Of a stretch of 64,000 nt of DNA, positions 21,754 to 32,782 are shown in pieces; the stretch's first letter is position 1, and each line of letters opens with the position of its first letter. Below the pieces are notes generated by a model. The model was not told the origin of the DNA. It did not search any database and saw only the letters and a program-made list of their open reading frames with translations. Source of the DNA: Physcia stellaris. Its lineage: Eukaryota > Ascomycota > Lecanoromycetes > Caliciales > Physciaceae. The stretch covers positions 310,001 to 374,000 of the forward strand of contig JABSSW010000006.1 in NCBI GenBank assembly GCA_018902385.1, written 5' to 3'. The translations under genes were made by a program, and so were the position numbers.

Positions 21754-22554
21754 ATGGCCGCCGCCGCCAGAGCAACAAATGCTCTCAGCCACCAATTTGT
21801 TAGTAGCCTAATGACTTACGACCATCCAAGATGGTGGGAATTCAACATTGGACCTAAGACTCTCGAGCCGACGAATGTGAAGTACGGTTGTGATGCAAAG
21901 CTGGGAAAACCAGGTCTTGGTGGTTGCGAGACCCTGTTGTACGAATTTGTGCGAGAAGGGCCCGTGGTGCTGGATCCTGCGAAAGGCCCTCTTATCAAAA
22001 CCTCGGGGAACTGTGCTATCGGTATTTCATCCAAGGAACGGCAGGTCACCTCATGGGACATACTCCGTACTGTTGCCGAGACCCTCATCATGACTTGTGT
22101 CGCTAGCCCAATAGCGACCGCCGCTGGGGGAACGGCTATCGCCAAACCGGTTCGTGGCCGACGGAAACGCAATTGGCTATCGCCAGCATTCCCCTTCACG
22201 AAGAGAGACTCTGCAACGGCATACCTTCCATCTTCAGTTGAAATGTCCGTTTATTTGCAACCACCGTTCCCTGGGCCAGCAGACCAGACGTGTCCATGGA
22301 AAGTAGCAGCATCCCATCAAGGCGATGTGAGAAAATGTCCGGCCACTTCACCGTTCCGTCCTCCTGAAAGGAAATTACTTACCGATGAAATTGTCGTTCA
22401 TGAGGGCAACGTCACGGAAACCATCAATTCAACGACTGTTGAAATCTCCAGCGGCAATTTCTCAAATGTCGTCGTTGGGAACATGACTGGTTTACTAGAA
22501 GAGCTAGCAAGCGCCTCGGCAGCACCTGCGTCGGCGTCCAGCTCCACGCCTTAG
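21754..22554 (+). CDS. Hypothetical protein of the same four-cysteine family, member 2 (266 residues)
   Basis: A continuous frame from the ATG at 21754. Residues about 45-120 repeat the pattern of the upstream gene: YGCDAKLGKPGLGGCETLLY, then SGNCAIGIS, then SWDILRTVAETLIMTCVASP. A basic segment (KPVRGRRKRN) follows, then a second part with two more Cys and several N-x-S/T sites (NVTETINSTTV, NFSNVVVGNMTG) and a Ser/Ala-rich end, as expected for an extracellular or wall protein. No signal peptide is evident at this start, so an upstream exon is possible. It looks like an old tandem duplicate of its neighbour. Confidence 0.6.
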   Translation: MAAAARATNALSHQFVSSLMTYDHPRWWEFNIGPKTLEPTNVKYGCDAKLGKPGLGGCETLLYEFVREGPVVLDPAKGPLIKTSGNCAIGISSKERQVTSWDILRTVAETLIMTCVASPIATAAGGTAIAKPVRGRRKRNWLSPAFPFTKRDSATAYLPSSVEMSVYLQPPFPGPADQTCPWKVAASHQGDVRKCPATSPFRPPERKLLTDEIVVHEGNVTETINSTTVEISSGNFSNVVVGNMTGLLEELASASAAPASASSSTP

Positions 22555-22913
22555 CACCAGCAAAAAGCTTACATTTTGAATTTATTTTGGCGGTTATGGC
22601 CAGTCGTACGTGCCGGGTGGATGGTTGAGTGTTGCAATATACCCATTAAGCCAATGTTTCCAGCGAACCTCAAAAATCTAGAGATGAACAGATTGGGTAT
22701 TTTCGAAGAACATAGCGGGAATAGATAACAGGAATACAGCACTGATGTTATCCGCAAACCCGTTGTTGGGAGCTCCAGCTACGGTCCATACTACCTGGCA
22801 TATTGCATGAGGCTTGCATTACGAGGACGTGAGCTTTTTCCCATTGAGACGTACTCTTGCAACTCTACAGATTACGGCTGTCTACGCATGCTACACCCGC
22901 TCAACCATCTGGG
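22555..22913. other. Intergenic stretch between convergent genes
   Basis: Holds the 3' ends of the hypothetical gene (plus) and the aminotransferase (minus). Nothing else was seen. Confidence 0.5.
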
Positions 22914-24517
22914 CTATTCAGAAAGAACCTCGTCCAAAACCTTGACATATCCTTGGATCTCATCTTCTATACACGCAGAGTCAGCAAGACCAAATCATTC
23001 TCAGATCTTAAAGTAGCGGAGAACATACTAGTATTGTAGAACACCATACTAACCCTCACGACCCCTTCTCCTTCTCCCTTCCCAACGCCTTCACCTTCCT
23101 CACCTTGCTTCCCATCAATCTTCAGCACGTCATCAACAAGCCTCTTACTATAGAAATGTCCCCACCGGCACGCATAATGACTCCTCTCCTCAATCTTCTC
23201 AACAATACCCCGTGACCCCCTTCCCCTAACGGAGAAACTAACAACAGGCACTCTGAGCGCCCGATCCGCTTTTGTCTCACCATACACGGTGACATCCTCC
23301 CTCCCATTCAGATACTCAAGCAAACACCCCTGCAGCCCCTCCTCATGCTCGCTTATCCGCCCAAACGTAGCCTCCCTCACCTCCTTCTCCCCGCCAAAAT
23401 ACCGCACAACGTCAGGGATACCAGCAACAAGCTCATACGACGCCGCCGCCAGCCCAAGCTTCGTCCTCAGATCCTCGCCGTGGTGGAAGTAGTGCCCCAA
23501 CGAAGTCAGCCGGGGCAGCACCCTCGACGCAGCGTACAGCGTGGCGATATGCGGCCCGTACACTTTGTACCAGCTAAAGGCATAGAAATCCACCCCCAAA
23601 GCCCGCACGTCGACCGCCCGGTGCGGCGCCAGCGCGACCCCGTCTACGCACAGCAGCGCGTCCGGGATGCTGTGCACTTCGTCCGCGAGGGCACGGATGT
23701 CGTGGATTGTGCCCAGGATGTTGCTGGCGTGGGTGCAGGACACGAAGCGCGTCTTGGGGGAGAGGAGAGGGCGGAGGTTCTCGGGGGTTAGGACCGGGTT
23801 GGTGCTGGTTTGGGGGGCGCCCACCATTTTATGGTTAGGTTTTGGAGGCGCGCGAGGCGCACCCAGGAGGAGATGTTGGCTTCGTGGTCGAGTTGCGAGA
23901 TTATGATTTCGGAGTGCGGGGGGAAGTGCAGGGTTTGGGCGAGGTTGGCGAAGAGGAGGGTTGTTGAGGGGCCGATTACTGGGAGTGGTTCGAGATCGTT
24001 AGTAGGAGAGAAGGGGGCCAAGACTATGCTTCTACGGAATTGGGAGGAAGGATGATGGGAAAGGGGCCAGAATAGCTTTCGTGATGCCGCCCTGCTTAAA
24101 TATCTCTATTTGATTTTCTCATTTTCTTTGACGACATCCTATTAGAACTTTGGATGGTGAATGTGTGCTTACCGATCTCCTCCTTCTCAGCATTAATAAA
24201 CCTCGCCGCAGCTTCATACCCTTCTTCATACCTGCCCGTCGAGGCCTGCGCCACTTTGTAGGACGCACCTAACTGCACATTCGATTGGCTGAGGTAGGTC
24301 GATATCCTAGCTTGATGTCAGCTTCCCACATCCCGTGTAGTAACTAGTAACTCCAAGACCGGGATAGAGGGAGGAGGCAGACAGACGAGTCGATAACAGG
24401 CTTCAGGACCTGGCTTCCTCCCGCGTTGTCGAAGTAGACCTGCGTGCTCGAGAGGGCTGGGAAGTCCTTTCGCGCGTCTGGGACGCTGAATTCTGGATGG
24501 CTGTTTATGGCGGCCAT
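22914..24517 (-). CDS. Class V aminotransferase (cysteine desulfurase-like), frame lost at a G/C run
   Basis: Four exons: 24517-24387, 24306-24173, 23978-23029 and 22966-22914. The N-terminus (HPEFSVPDARKDFPAL ... VYFDNAGGSQ) and VIGPSTTLLFANLAQ are typical of the fold-type I PLP family. Later come LDHEANISSWVRLA, SCTHASNILGTIHDI, a D-G-V-A-L-A-P-H-R block and FSWYKVYGPH with the PLP-binding lysine. The end is VRVSMVFYNT plus KDEIQGYVKVLDEVLSE after the last intron. Members remove sulfur from cysteine or catalyse related beta-eliminations. After KWWAPP the frame breaks; the run of six G at 23812-23817 (plus strand) is one short of what keeps frame. I interpret this as a sequencing error. Confidence 0.82.
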
Positions 24518-24961
24518 GGTAGCTGTTTTTAGCTAAACCGCCTGATGGACAATACTTGATGAAGAGCCGCCTTTCGGGTCGTTGGCATCATCTCCATCCA
24601 AACAACGTTTCGTTTTGTTCTGTCTGGACTTTGGTGGGAAGGCTTCGAGAGAGAGTGGAATCAATGATCATCTAGAGGGGCAGCAGAAATAGTGGTAATG
24701 ACATACATAGGTAGGGAGTAGGGATGGCTCTACTCCCCGCACCGCCCAATTAGGAAGCTCGATGGCGATAACTCCCTGGCCCACGGATGTTGACTAAGGG
24801 CTGCAGCCCTCTGTTCGCCTTTCTAGAACCATGCGCAATGGAATGTATAAGGCGTTTTGATTGTTCCCTTATGGTTTTTCATTTTTTTGTTCTGAGGCGT
24901 AAGGATGACAGGAATTCAGACTAGCTGTGAAGACATGCCATTGGAGCAGAGACATAATCAT
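24518..24961. other. Intergenic stretch, no gene seen
   Basis: Upstream region of the aminotransferase; nothing coding was supported. Confidence 0.45.
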
Positions 24962-25757
24962 CTAAATCAGCGAGACTTTGACCTTCCAATGACCTCCAAT
25001 AACGTATCCTCTTATCCCATTCCTCCCAGACCATTCTGCCAAACCCAACATATCCAACCCATCCCCCTCACTCAACAACCACAACCCCCTCCCCGGCCTC
25101 CACGCCAGAATCGGTTTCCCCTCCCTACTCGACTCATAAACACACAACCCCAAACACTGGCTCTCAGCCACATAATTAACCGTCAACCACCCCTCCATCC
25201 CCCCTTCCCCCATAAACCTCTCATCAAGCCCACAACTCCCACACCCCTCACACCCACTCTCAACCATCCGAACCATCATCAGCACCAATATCACCCCATC
25301 CACCCCCGGCCGGCACCCCCGCGCCCTGCAGGAAAGCACAGTAGTACCCCGCGACGGGGAAGCCGAGGATCCGGTGCTCGATGCAGGCGATGTGCTGGTT
25401 GGCGTAGTAGCGCGCGGAGGAGGTCAGGTGAGACATGTAGTCGCGCAGGACACGCATTGTGTGCGTGGAGGCGGCGCCGAGGCAGCCGAGGGGGCTGCCG
25501 CGGCAGTTGATGTCGCGGTCTGTGAAGGGGTTGGGGGTTATGGGGATTAAGCTGGAGGTAGGGGCGGCGGGCGTGGTTGCTGTTGAGGAGGCATTGGCGT
25601 CTAGGGCTGGCCTCGATAGTGGGTGTGAGGGGTGTGGATTGGGGGCTGGCGAGTGGTGGGGGTGGATGTGAGTGGTTTTGCAGAGATGAGGGTGAGGTTT
25701 AGCGAGAGGATGAGAAGGCTTGTGAGAAGAGGTTTTGGTTGCATGATGGCTCTTCAA
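24962..25757 (-). pseudogene. KP4-like killer-toxin family fossil
   Basis: Minus-strand coding remnants carry the hallmarks of KP4-like proteins: NCRGS, a QHIAC block, a C-A-F-L-Q-G strand, and a Gly/Cys-rich G-C-E-G-C-G-S-C-G near the C-terminal half. KP4 was first known from a double-stranded RNA virus of Ustilago and later from cellular genes of many ascomycetes; members are small secreted Cys-rich proteins. This copy looks broken, with roughly two breaks, although part of that could be splicing. Its moderate divergence suggests it is not ancient. It lies between the aminotransferase and the oxoprolinase gene, all on the minus strand. Confidence 0.6.
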
Positions 25758-26077
25758 TGCCTACGGATGCAATAAAGACAGAATTTAGGTGGCCCTGTAC
25801 ACTGCAACATCAAGTGAAGACGACGATACTGTGGTTAGCTATGACGGCAGATCATGATGTGGGTGAAAGCAAGGATGCGTGCTAGGTTGGCAGGATTAAA
25901 CTCCGCCCTGTATAAGCGACGTTCCGCAACAAGAAACGGTCCCACGAGATGGGAACGCTTCAAACGACGCGACCATCTTTTAATGGCTCGGTCTAATCAA
26001 TTAGTGACATGGAGTACTTAAAGAGATCGAGATTTCCAAAATGACTGACGTCCATGAGAGAATTCTTCCGCCTGACC
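25758..26077. other. Short intergenic stretch, no gene seen
   Basis: 3' flank of the oxoprolinase gene; nothing supported. Confidence 0.45.
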
Positions 26078-29000
26078 CTAATGACTGGTCTGTCGCTCAT
26101 GATCGCTCTTCCACTTCTTGAAGTGTGGTAACAGGGTCATTGGACCCCTCAGAGGCACTTCCCAAGGCGCTTTGGGTGGTGGTAACCCGGTCTCTTTGAG
26201 ACAATTGGCTTTCAACTCTTCCCACGTACCTCCGCGATTGAATATCTCAGGCTTGGTTTGGTGACTTTCGCTTGCCTTGATTTTATCTCGAAGCTCTCTT
26301 GTTCTTTCCTTATCAACGCTCGAATCCGATCGCAAGACGACGCCATACCGTTGAGCGCCTTCGGTTGTGACAAGTTTGCGCCGAACTTCTAGAGCGACAA
26401 CTTCGGGATCCCGCTCCAGTGGATCTCCCCAGCCTCCACCGCCCCAGGTAATCCATTCAAGGACGTCGCCATTGCTTACTTTGATGTGATCTTGTTTGCT
26501 GCCTAAAGGTTCCCGTGGAGGATCATCTTGATGCTGGGAATAGCGTACCAAGGTCTTCGTCGACCGTGCTCCGGGCTCTCCACCGAGTACTCCCCAAGGC
26601 TTAGACAGCCACCTGTCATCGTGAATCGAGATTGTGCCTTCCTCGAGGAAGCGCCAGAAGATCTTTTGGGCGTTTCCGCCTCGATAGAGGCCGGGCCCAC
26701 CAGAGTCAGCGACTGTGTTGTACTCTTCGATTCGAAGTGGATAGTATTGTTCTAGAAATTCGTTTGGGATAGCTTTCATGGCGGGCCAGAGACAATGGCC
26801 GTCAGGACCGTCTCCAATGGGCCGTGCTGGGATTCCTAAAAGTTGTCAGCAGCTATTGAGCTAGATACGTAGAAGTAAAAGCTACCGCCGAAGCCAATCC
26901 AGTAGAGCTGGAACCATTCGCCATTTTGTCTGTATCCTGCGGAGGAGTCTTGTGAGTGTTCGATCTCCTTACTCGGGTGGAGTCAGTTTCCTTACCCGAA
27001 TACATGAAATGAGGACTATCAGAGAATCCTGCAGCTGTCATGAACTCTGGTGCTCGTTGACCAAGCAGTCCAGACAGGACATCCATGAGCCGTCCTATGA
27101 AATGAGTCCGACAAGAGAGTGCAGCGGGTCTGATAGGGTGTAACAGCGTTCCTTCGGGTATAACTATGTCCAGCAGGTCATGAAACCCATCGTTCGCCAC
27201 CACGCTGGAGTCGCTTTGGGCATACATCAGCCAAATATTTTTCGAATTTATACAGTCACTATTTACTTACTATACAACGAGTAAGTAGATACCAACAAAC
27301 ATCTTGAACCTAGGGAGAGGCCATGGTTAGCAGTTGATACATCGGTCGCTACGTAGCATCTCACATTGCAATACTTAGGTAGAAGTTGATTGAAGATGGA
27401 GATTGAGGGTCAGTCTCTGAGAAATCAAAATGGAGGCGTTCCCCTTTCCTGGTCATAGTGCACGCAATCTTCCAAGGACCCGTGCCCTGTCCATCATCAT
27501 CGATCCAATCTTCAAAGTAAGCAGGCTCTTCTGGCATCTTCTTGATAATCGAACCAACGGCCTTACGATTGCGGGCTAACAATTCATCAATGGCCGCAAA
27601 ATAGGTTTTATCACCAAAGCGCTGGTAAAGGCCGATCATACGACGCCCAGCTACACCTCGTATTAGAATTGCCTCGCCTTTTTTCACGAGTATTCAGACT
27701 TTACTCACCCATCTCGCAGGCTGCGACAAGAGCTCGCACATCGCCCCTGTTCCAATCTGGGAGACGAACATTCCTATAGATAACTTCCATCAGATCATTG
27801 TTCCAAACGCCTTTAGACGCGACCTTAGTAACAGGAATTTGAATGCCTTCCTCAAAGATACTACTGGCTGCGCAAGGGAGAGATCCAGGAACACTGCCCC
27901 CAACATCTGTCATGTGACCAAAATTGGCTGCCCAAGCAACTAAACACGAGATCAGTAAAGGTAGTATAGTAAAAGTTCTTGTGGTTAACACTTACTAAGC
28001 TTGTCATTGACGAATACCGGAAGTAGTATCAGCCAGTCATTATGATGAGACACGGCACCAGCAACTGAATAAGGATCATTTGTCAGGAAAATATCTCCCG
28101 GCTCGATGCTATCCTTCCACACTTCGAGAAACTCTCCTATAAACGACCCAAATTGACCTACGATCATCTTGCCGCCAGGCTCCGCAATGACATTGAATTC
28201 GTCTTGTTGCTCTCGAATTGCTGGGCTCATAGTCGTGCGTGTCAACAAAGTGTCCATTTCATTTCTTGCATTGCGCAAAGCGTTCTCGAGGATATCTACT
28301 GTTACGGTATCAAGCTTTTCATCTTTCTCCATGGCTTCTGATTTGCCTTGGTCATTGAGTTCCCAGATCAGGATGTTGCCAACGCCGTCTATCTCCGCCT
28401 TGAAGCCTGGATGTACCAAAGTGTTGGAATCCATTTCGGTGATGATGCAGGGCCCGGAAAGGACATGACCAGCAAGTAAGCTAAGGCGGTCCCAGATTGG
28501 ACAGTCACTGTACTCCTTTCCATCGAAGACCAAAGTTGTCTTTGTCGAAGCTAAAGAAGACGGGGGATCTGACGAATCTGCTTGCCTCAATACTTTGATG
28601 GGTAGTTCAGTTTTGATTTCCTCTGCAATGACTCTCAAGTTGACTATCTCAACGTCGGTGTCGAGGTTGTAAGTGAATAGCTTCTTGTGCTCTTCGCCGA
28701 ACTGGTTGTGTAGGCTTGAAAGGCCCTTGGTTTCCAGGGCCTTAAGGTCTACATTGATCGGAACGCTGGTTGCCTGTCCACTGTATCGGAGATCCGCCTG
28801 GTAGACATGGTTCTGTCGAATAATCGTAAGTAGACATCGCGCATTGAATTTGTGATTCGGATCGCTGGGAAACACAATCTACTCCAGTCGAGGTAGAGAC
28901 CAGAGAGGCAATGCTTATGCCATACGTACCTGTCTCTGCTCGGCTACGCCCTGGTCATCGCGCATCACCCGCTTCACCTCCTGGACGAGTTCATTGAAAG

Positions 29001-30590
29001 CATTGATTACATCATCATTATCCGCTTGACGCAGAGTCTTGATGAAACTCATTCCCAATTCATGGCGAAGCGAGGTCGTCGCATCGCCAAAAGCACACAG
29101 AACGCCAGGAGATGGAGGGATAATCACAGGATAAGCACCTATGAGCTTGCCCAGCGCATTCGCATGTAAAGGTCCAGCGCCACCAAAAGCCACAAGACTA
29201 AAGTCCCTGGGATCGAAGCCTTGCTCGATTGAGACCAGTCTCAAGGCACCATACCTATTCCACTGTCAGCGACCCAATGCTTCCCCGAGAGATGACCTGG
29301 CTGACATAGTTTCATTTGACACTTTAAGGATGCCTTCAGCTGCTTCGTGGAGGCTGACACCAAGATTATTCGCAACTTGCTGGATAGCCTTCTTTGCTCC
29401 TTCTATGTCCAATGCAAAGGTCCCTCCGAGTAGGTGCGCCGGTAGATACCCAAGAACAGCGTTTGCGTCAGTCACAGTACCTTCGGACCCACCTTTCCCG
29501 TAGCATGCAGGCCCCGGGACTGATCCTGAACTTTCAGGTCCGACTCGGAGAGCCTTAGTGACCTCAGGAACACGAGCTATGGATCCGCCCCCGCTCCGAC
29601 TGTGCGGACATCAATGGATGGGGCTTTGACAACCAAATCACCGATCTTGGTCTCGCGGCGGATACGTGGCGCGCCATTTTCCACCAACGCGACATCTGTG
29701 CTTGTACCTCCCATATCAATTGTGATGAGATTCTTGTACTTTGTCTGATTTGCTACAATCGAAACAGCCCCAGTGACGCCGCCAGCTGGTCCCGACAAGA
29801 CCCATGATACTGGGAAGCGACGAGCTAGCCGTACTGAAGAGAGACCACCATCTGAACGGAGAATGCGTAGGTGCTTCGCCTTTCCCTCCAAGGATTTGAG
29901 CAGATTCTCCAGATACCGACTGACACTCGGCTCAACGTAGGAGTTCACCACTGTCGTAATCGTTCGCTCGTACTCCATAAGTTCGGGTAGGACCTCCGAG
30001 GAGATGGATACGGGTATATCGGGTAGAATTTCTTGGACGATCCTTTGTGCTTCTTGCTCATGGCGCGGGCTAGCGAATGAATTGATGAGATTGATCGTGA
30101 TGGCATCAGGCTTGTGCTTGACGAGTGGCTGCAGACGATCTTTGAAAGTTTTCTCATCGAACTCTCGAACCACTGAGCCATCAGATGAGAGTCTCCCAGG
30201 AGCTTCGACGGTAAGTTCCAATGGAGCCAGAGGCTCAGGTTTGGGCCATATGATCCAGCTTGCTAGCCCTCCGGGTACTTGGGATCTCCGGGTCTGGAGT
30301 ATGTCCTTGTAGCCTTCGGTAACAACGAGAGCCACTTTAGCCCCTTTTTGCTCGAGGATAGCGTTCGTTGCAACTGTAGTACCATGGTTAACGACGTGCA
30401 GAACAACATCTGCTCCATTTGGGATGTTTTGCAGAATCTGGTCTTTCCCCTGGATCACTGCGAGGGACTGGTCGTCCGGCGTAGAAGGGATTTTGGCACG
30501 CCACGTATCCCCCGTGTCTTCGCGGAGGAGAAGCAGGTCCGTAAAGGTACCTCCAATATCCACCCCTAGACGATAAGAGGGCGAAGTCAT
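26078..30590 (-). CDS. 5-oxoprolinase / hydantoinase A-B family protein, about 1,290 residues
   Basis: About ten exons on the minus strand. The start is the ATG at 30588-30590 (MTSPSYRLGVDIGGTFTD), since the frame upstream opens only with GTG. The HyuA half includes GVDIGGTFTDLLL, NHGTTVATNAILE, LRSDGGLSS, LSGPAGGVTGAV, IDMGGTSTDVAL, LVAFGGAGPLHA and RYSGQATSVP. The HyuB half includes DILENALRNARNEMD, TNDPY, GHMTDVGGSVPGS, VVANDGFHDLLDI, ADSGGPGLYRGG and TWGGGGWGDP. This fusion of A and B halves is the eukaryotic 5-oxoprolinase arrangement: ATP-dependent opening of 5-oxoproline in glutathione turnover, or a hydantoin-type ring. Next to T-V-G-A-G the frame breaks at a run of five C (29588-29592) where six would give the conserved VGAGGGSIARV. 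This is a probable sequencing error. Confidence 0.88.
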
Positions 30591-32782
30591 TTCAGCTCCT
30601 AGCACACTTGATATGCAGTATCTCTGTTAAATCTTCAGAACTACCAATCAATGTTAATGAAATCAAAGGCACCAGTACGTTGATGGCAAATTGATACACT
30701 CATTGTCGTACAAGAACTACAAGAAAGCTCAAAGATGCGAAATGAAAACGATTGGACGACTAGCTTAGTCGCAGTTCAGATGCCTGCTTATCGAGCTGAA
30801 GGATTCAGCAGGCGGGGTAAGCGGACGGGAATCTAATCCTGAGGCCATTGCGAGTCCTCCACAGAGAACAACGACGATAAATAGAGAGCCTAAGAACTCG
30901 CTGTCAGTCTCTCATTCCCAAAAGTCTTTCGTGAAGTTTTTAATTAGTGACACCTGTAGACGATACATACCCGATCGACGTGACCGATTGCTACACCAAC
31001 TCTAGCTTGGAGGCAAAAACAAAAAGCCTCTACCGATTGGCAGCAAGTCCGCACTACTAATCAATGATCTTTGGGACGCTTACCTTATGCCTAATACGTA
31101 GTCTATTGAACGCTCCAGACCAAGTCGACGCTGCGCTAAAGGAAATCGAGCGCTTGACCACTCATTACAGTAACCAGGAACCCGGTTGTCTTCACTCGAG
31201 CTGTTTATCAAATTCCACAATCGGGAGGTAACCGGTCCAGAAGACCCATATGCCCTCAGCTGCTTCGACACCAAAAACGAGCTTGGGGAATATCTTAAGT
31301 CATCCGAAATCTGCAAGCCTAAGCCGGACCAAACTCTCGTTGAGAGACGGTGCAGCAGCTGTTTCTTCGGCATATCGCTAGCGAGTCTTTTCATGGCTGA
31401 ACGGATCGAGAGCTCGGTCATCTGCGGCCTCTGGAGACGCGTACGTTTTACGCTTCACTCTTGACTAGGCTGATGCGATGGATTCAATCCATACGTCGTG
31501 GGCTGTGATCGGCGTGCATGCGAAGCTGTTCGATATTCAAGCCAAATTCGGCGAGTTGTTCTCGACCAAAGAGATGGTGTAGATAGGAAGGGGAAGATTT
31601 CGTAACTCCGTATATGATCATTGTTCAACAATCAAAATCGTATGGGCTTAAGCGTTGCTGAAAGCTTTACCAATGGCTAGATGATAGAGCGGACAACTGC
31701 CTCTAACCATGTTGTATGCTGGGGTTGAAGCCATCAGACTTTCGAGCCGCAGCTCGCATGGGTCGAGAAGTCTGCAGAGGCCCTAAAAGCAAACAGCTCA
31801 CTGTGCATCAACGTCGAGCAACCGTGCACCTTTACATGCATCAGGCTTGCTCACGGTTATTACCTTAGTGTAACGGGTGAACACGAAATTTGTGATTCCC
31901 AAGAAAGGCGTGCTCCATCCATGGGTGAGTGGTAAATAAGAAGAAGTTACTTGCCCGGCCCGAGACTGTTGATGCAAGGGACAGTTTGATATCCAGGGGA
32001 GATGGATGAAACCAGCAAATTTGGCAGGGAGATTCCAGACCTGGCGATTCGTCTGACTCGTCATTGGCGGAAGAGCCGAGTCGCTAATTTAGCGTGCAGA
32101 ACCACGCGAAACACCATGTTGCATGCAGGGATTATAGCGTGCTGGTCTAGGCCTTGGGGAGTTGGGACACTCGGGAGTTCAATTGAATATCGCTGTAAAG
32201 CTCCTGCTTTAATGATGCATTGGGCGAGGGGGCTGTTGCGAGACATGATTGGTAAATACTCACTAGTAGGATAAGTATGTTGATATGAGTTTTCTTCTTC
32301 CACCAGATTATGGAGTATGAAGGATGAAGGGATGAAGCAGCTGCAGGATGAAGAAAGAGAAGAGCCAGAAAAGGACTGACACTTGACAAAGCGACTGGTC
32401 CCCCGTAGCTCCCGCCAGCCAGCCCGCAGCCTCTGAAACAATGGGCAGATCCCCGGCCGCCAATCAGCTATCAACAACACGGATGCGGGGATCCAGGGGA
32501 GAAACATCATCACCGAATTTAATCCCATTTGCTCGTTTCCAATCGATTCACTCGGATCTCTCTCTTCACCTTTTTACCTTTTTCTGTCTCTCCCTCTTGC
32601 TGCATCTCCCACTTCTCTTCTCTTATCCAACTACTGTCGTTCTTTGATAGAACAGCCACTCCTTACACTCTTTATCACTGATCCAAGCCGATCATTTGCC
32701 ATTCTTTAACAAGCAACACATTGAAATACCTTCAAAAACTGACACTGAGAGACCTCGAGGAACAAACATCACACCCATCAGA
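30591..32782. other. 2.2-kb stretch without a supported gene
   Basis: Frames at 31080-31464 on both strands overlap and neither has a recognised domain. The right end is the promoter of the GH128-like gene. Confidence 0.35.
32556..32628 (+). promoter_or_regulatory. Pyrimidine-rich tract before the GH128-like gene
   Basis: A run of almost pure C/T (CTCTCTCTTCACCTTTTTAC ... CTTCTCTTCTC) lies 150-230 bp upstream of the ATG. Such CT tracts mark start sites of strongly expressed fungal genes, including wall-protein genes. Confidence 0.55.

Noticed and set aside
31080-31464. Overlapping frames on both strands upstream of the GH128-like gene
   Set aside because: Neither strand shows a domain, splice partner or convincing start, so no choice between them can be justified.
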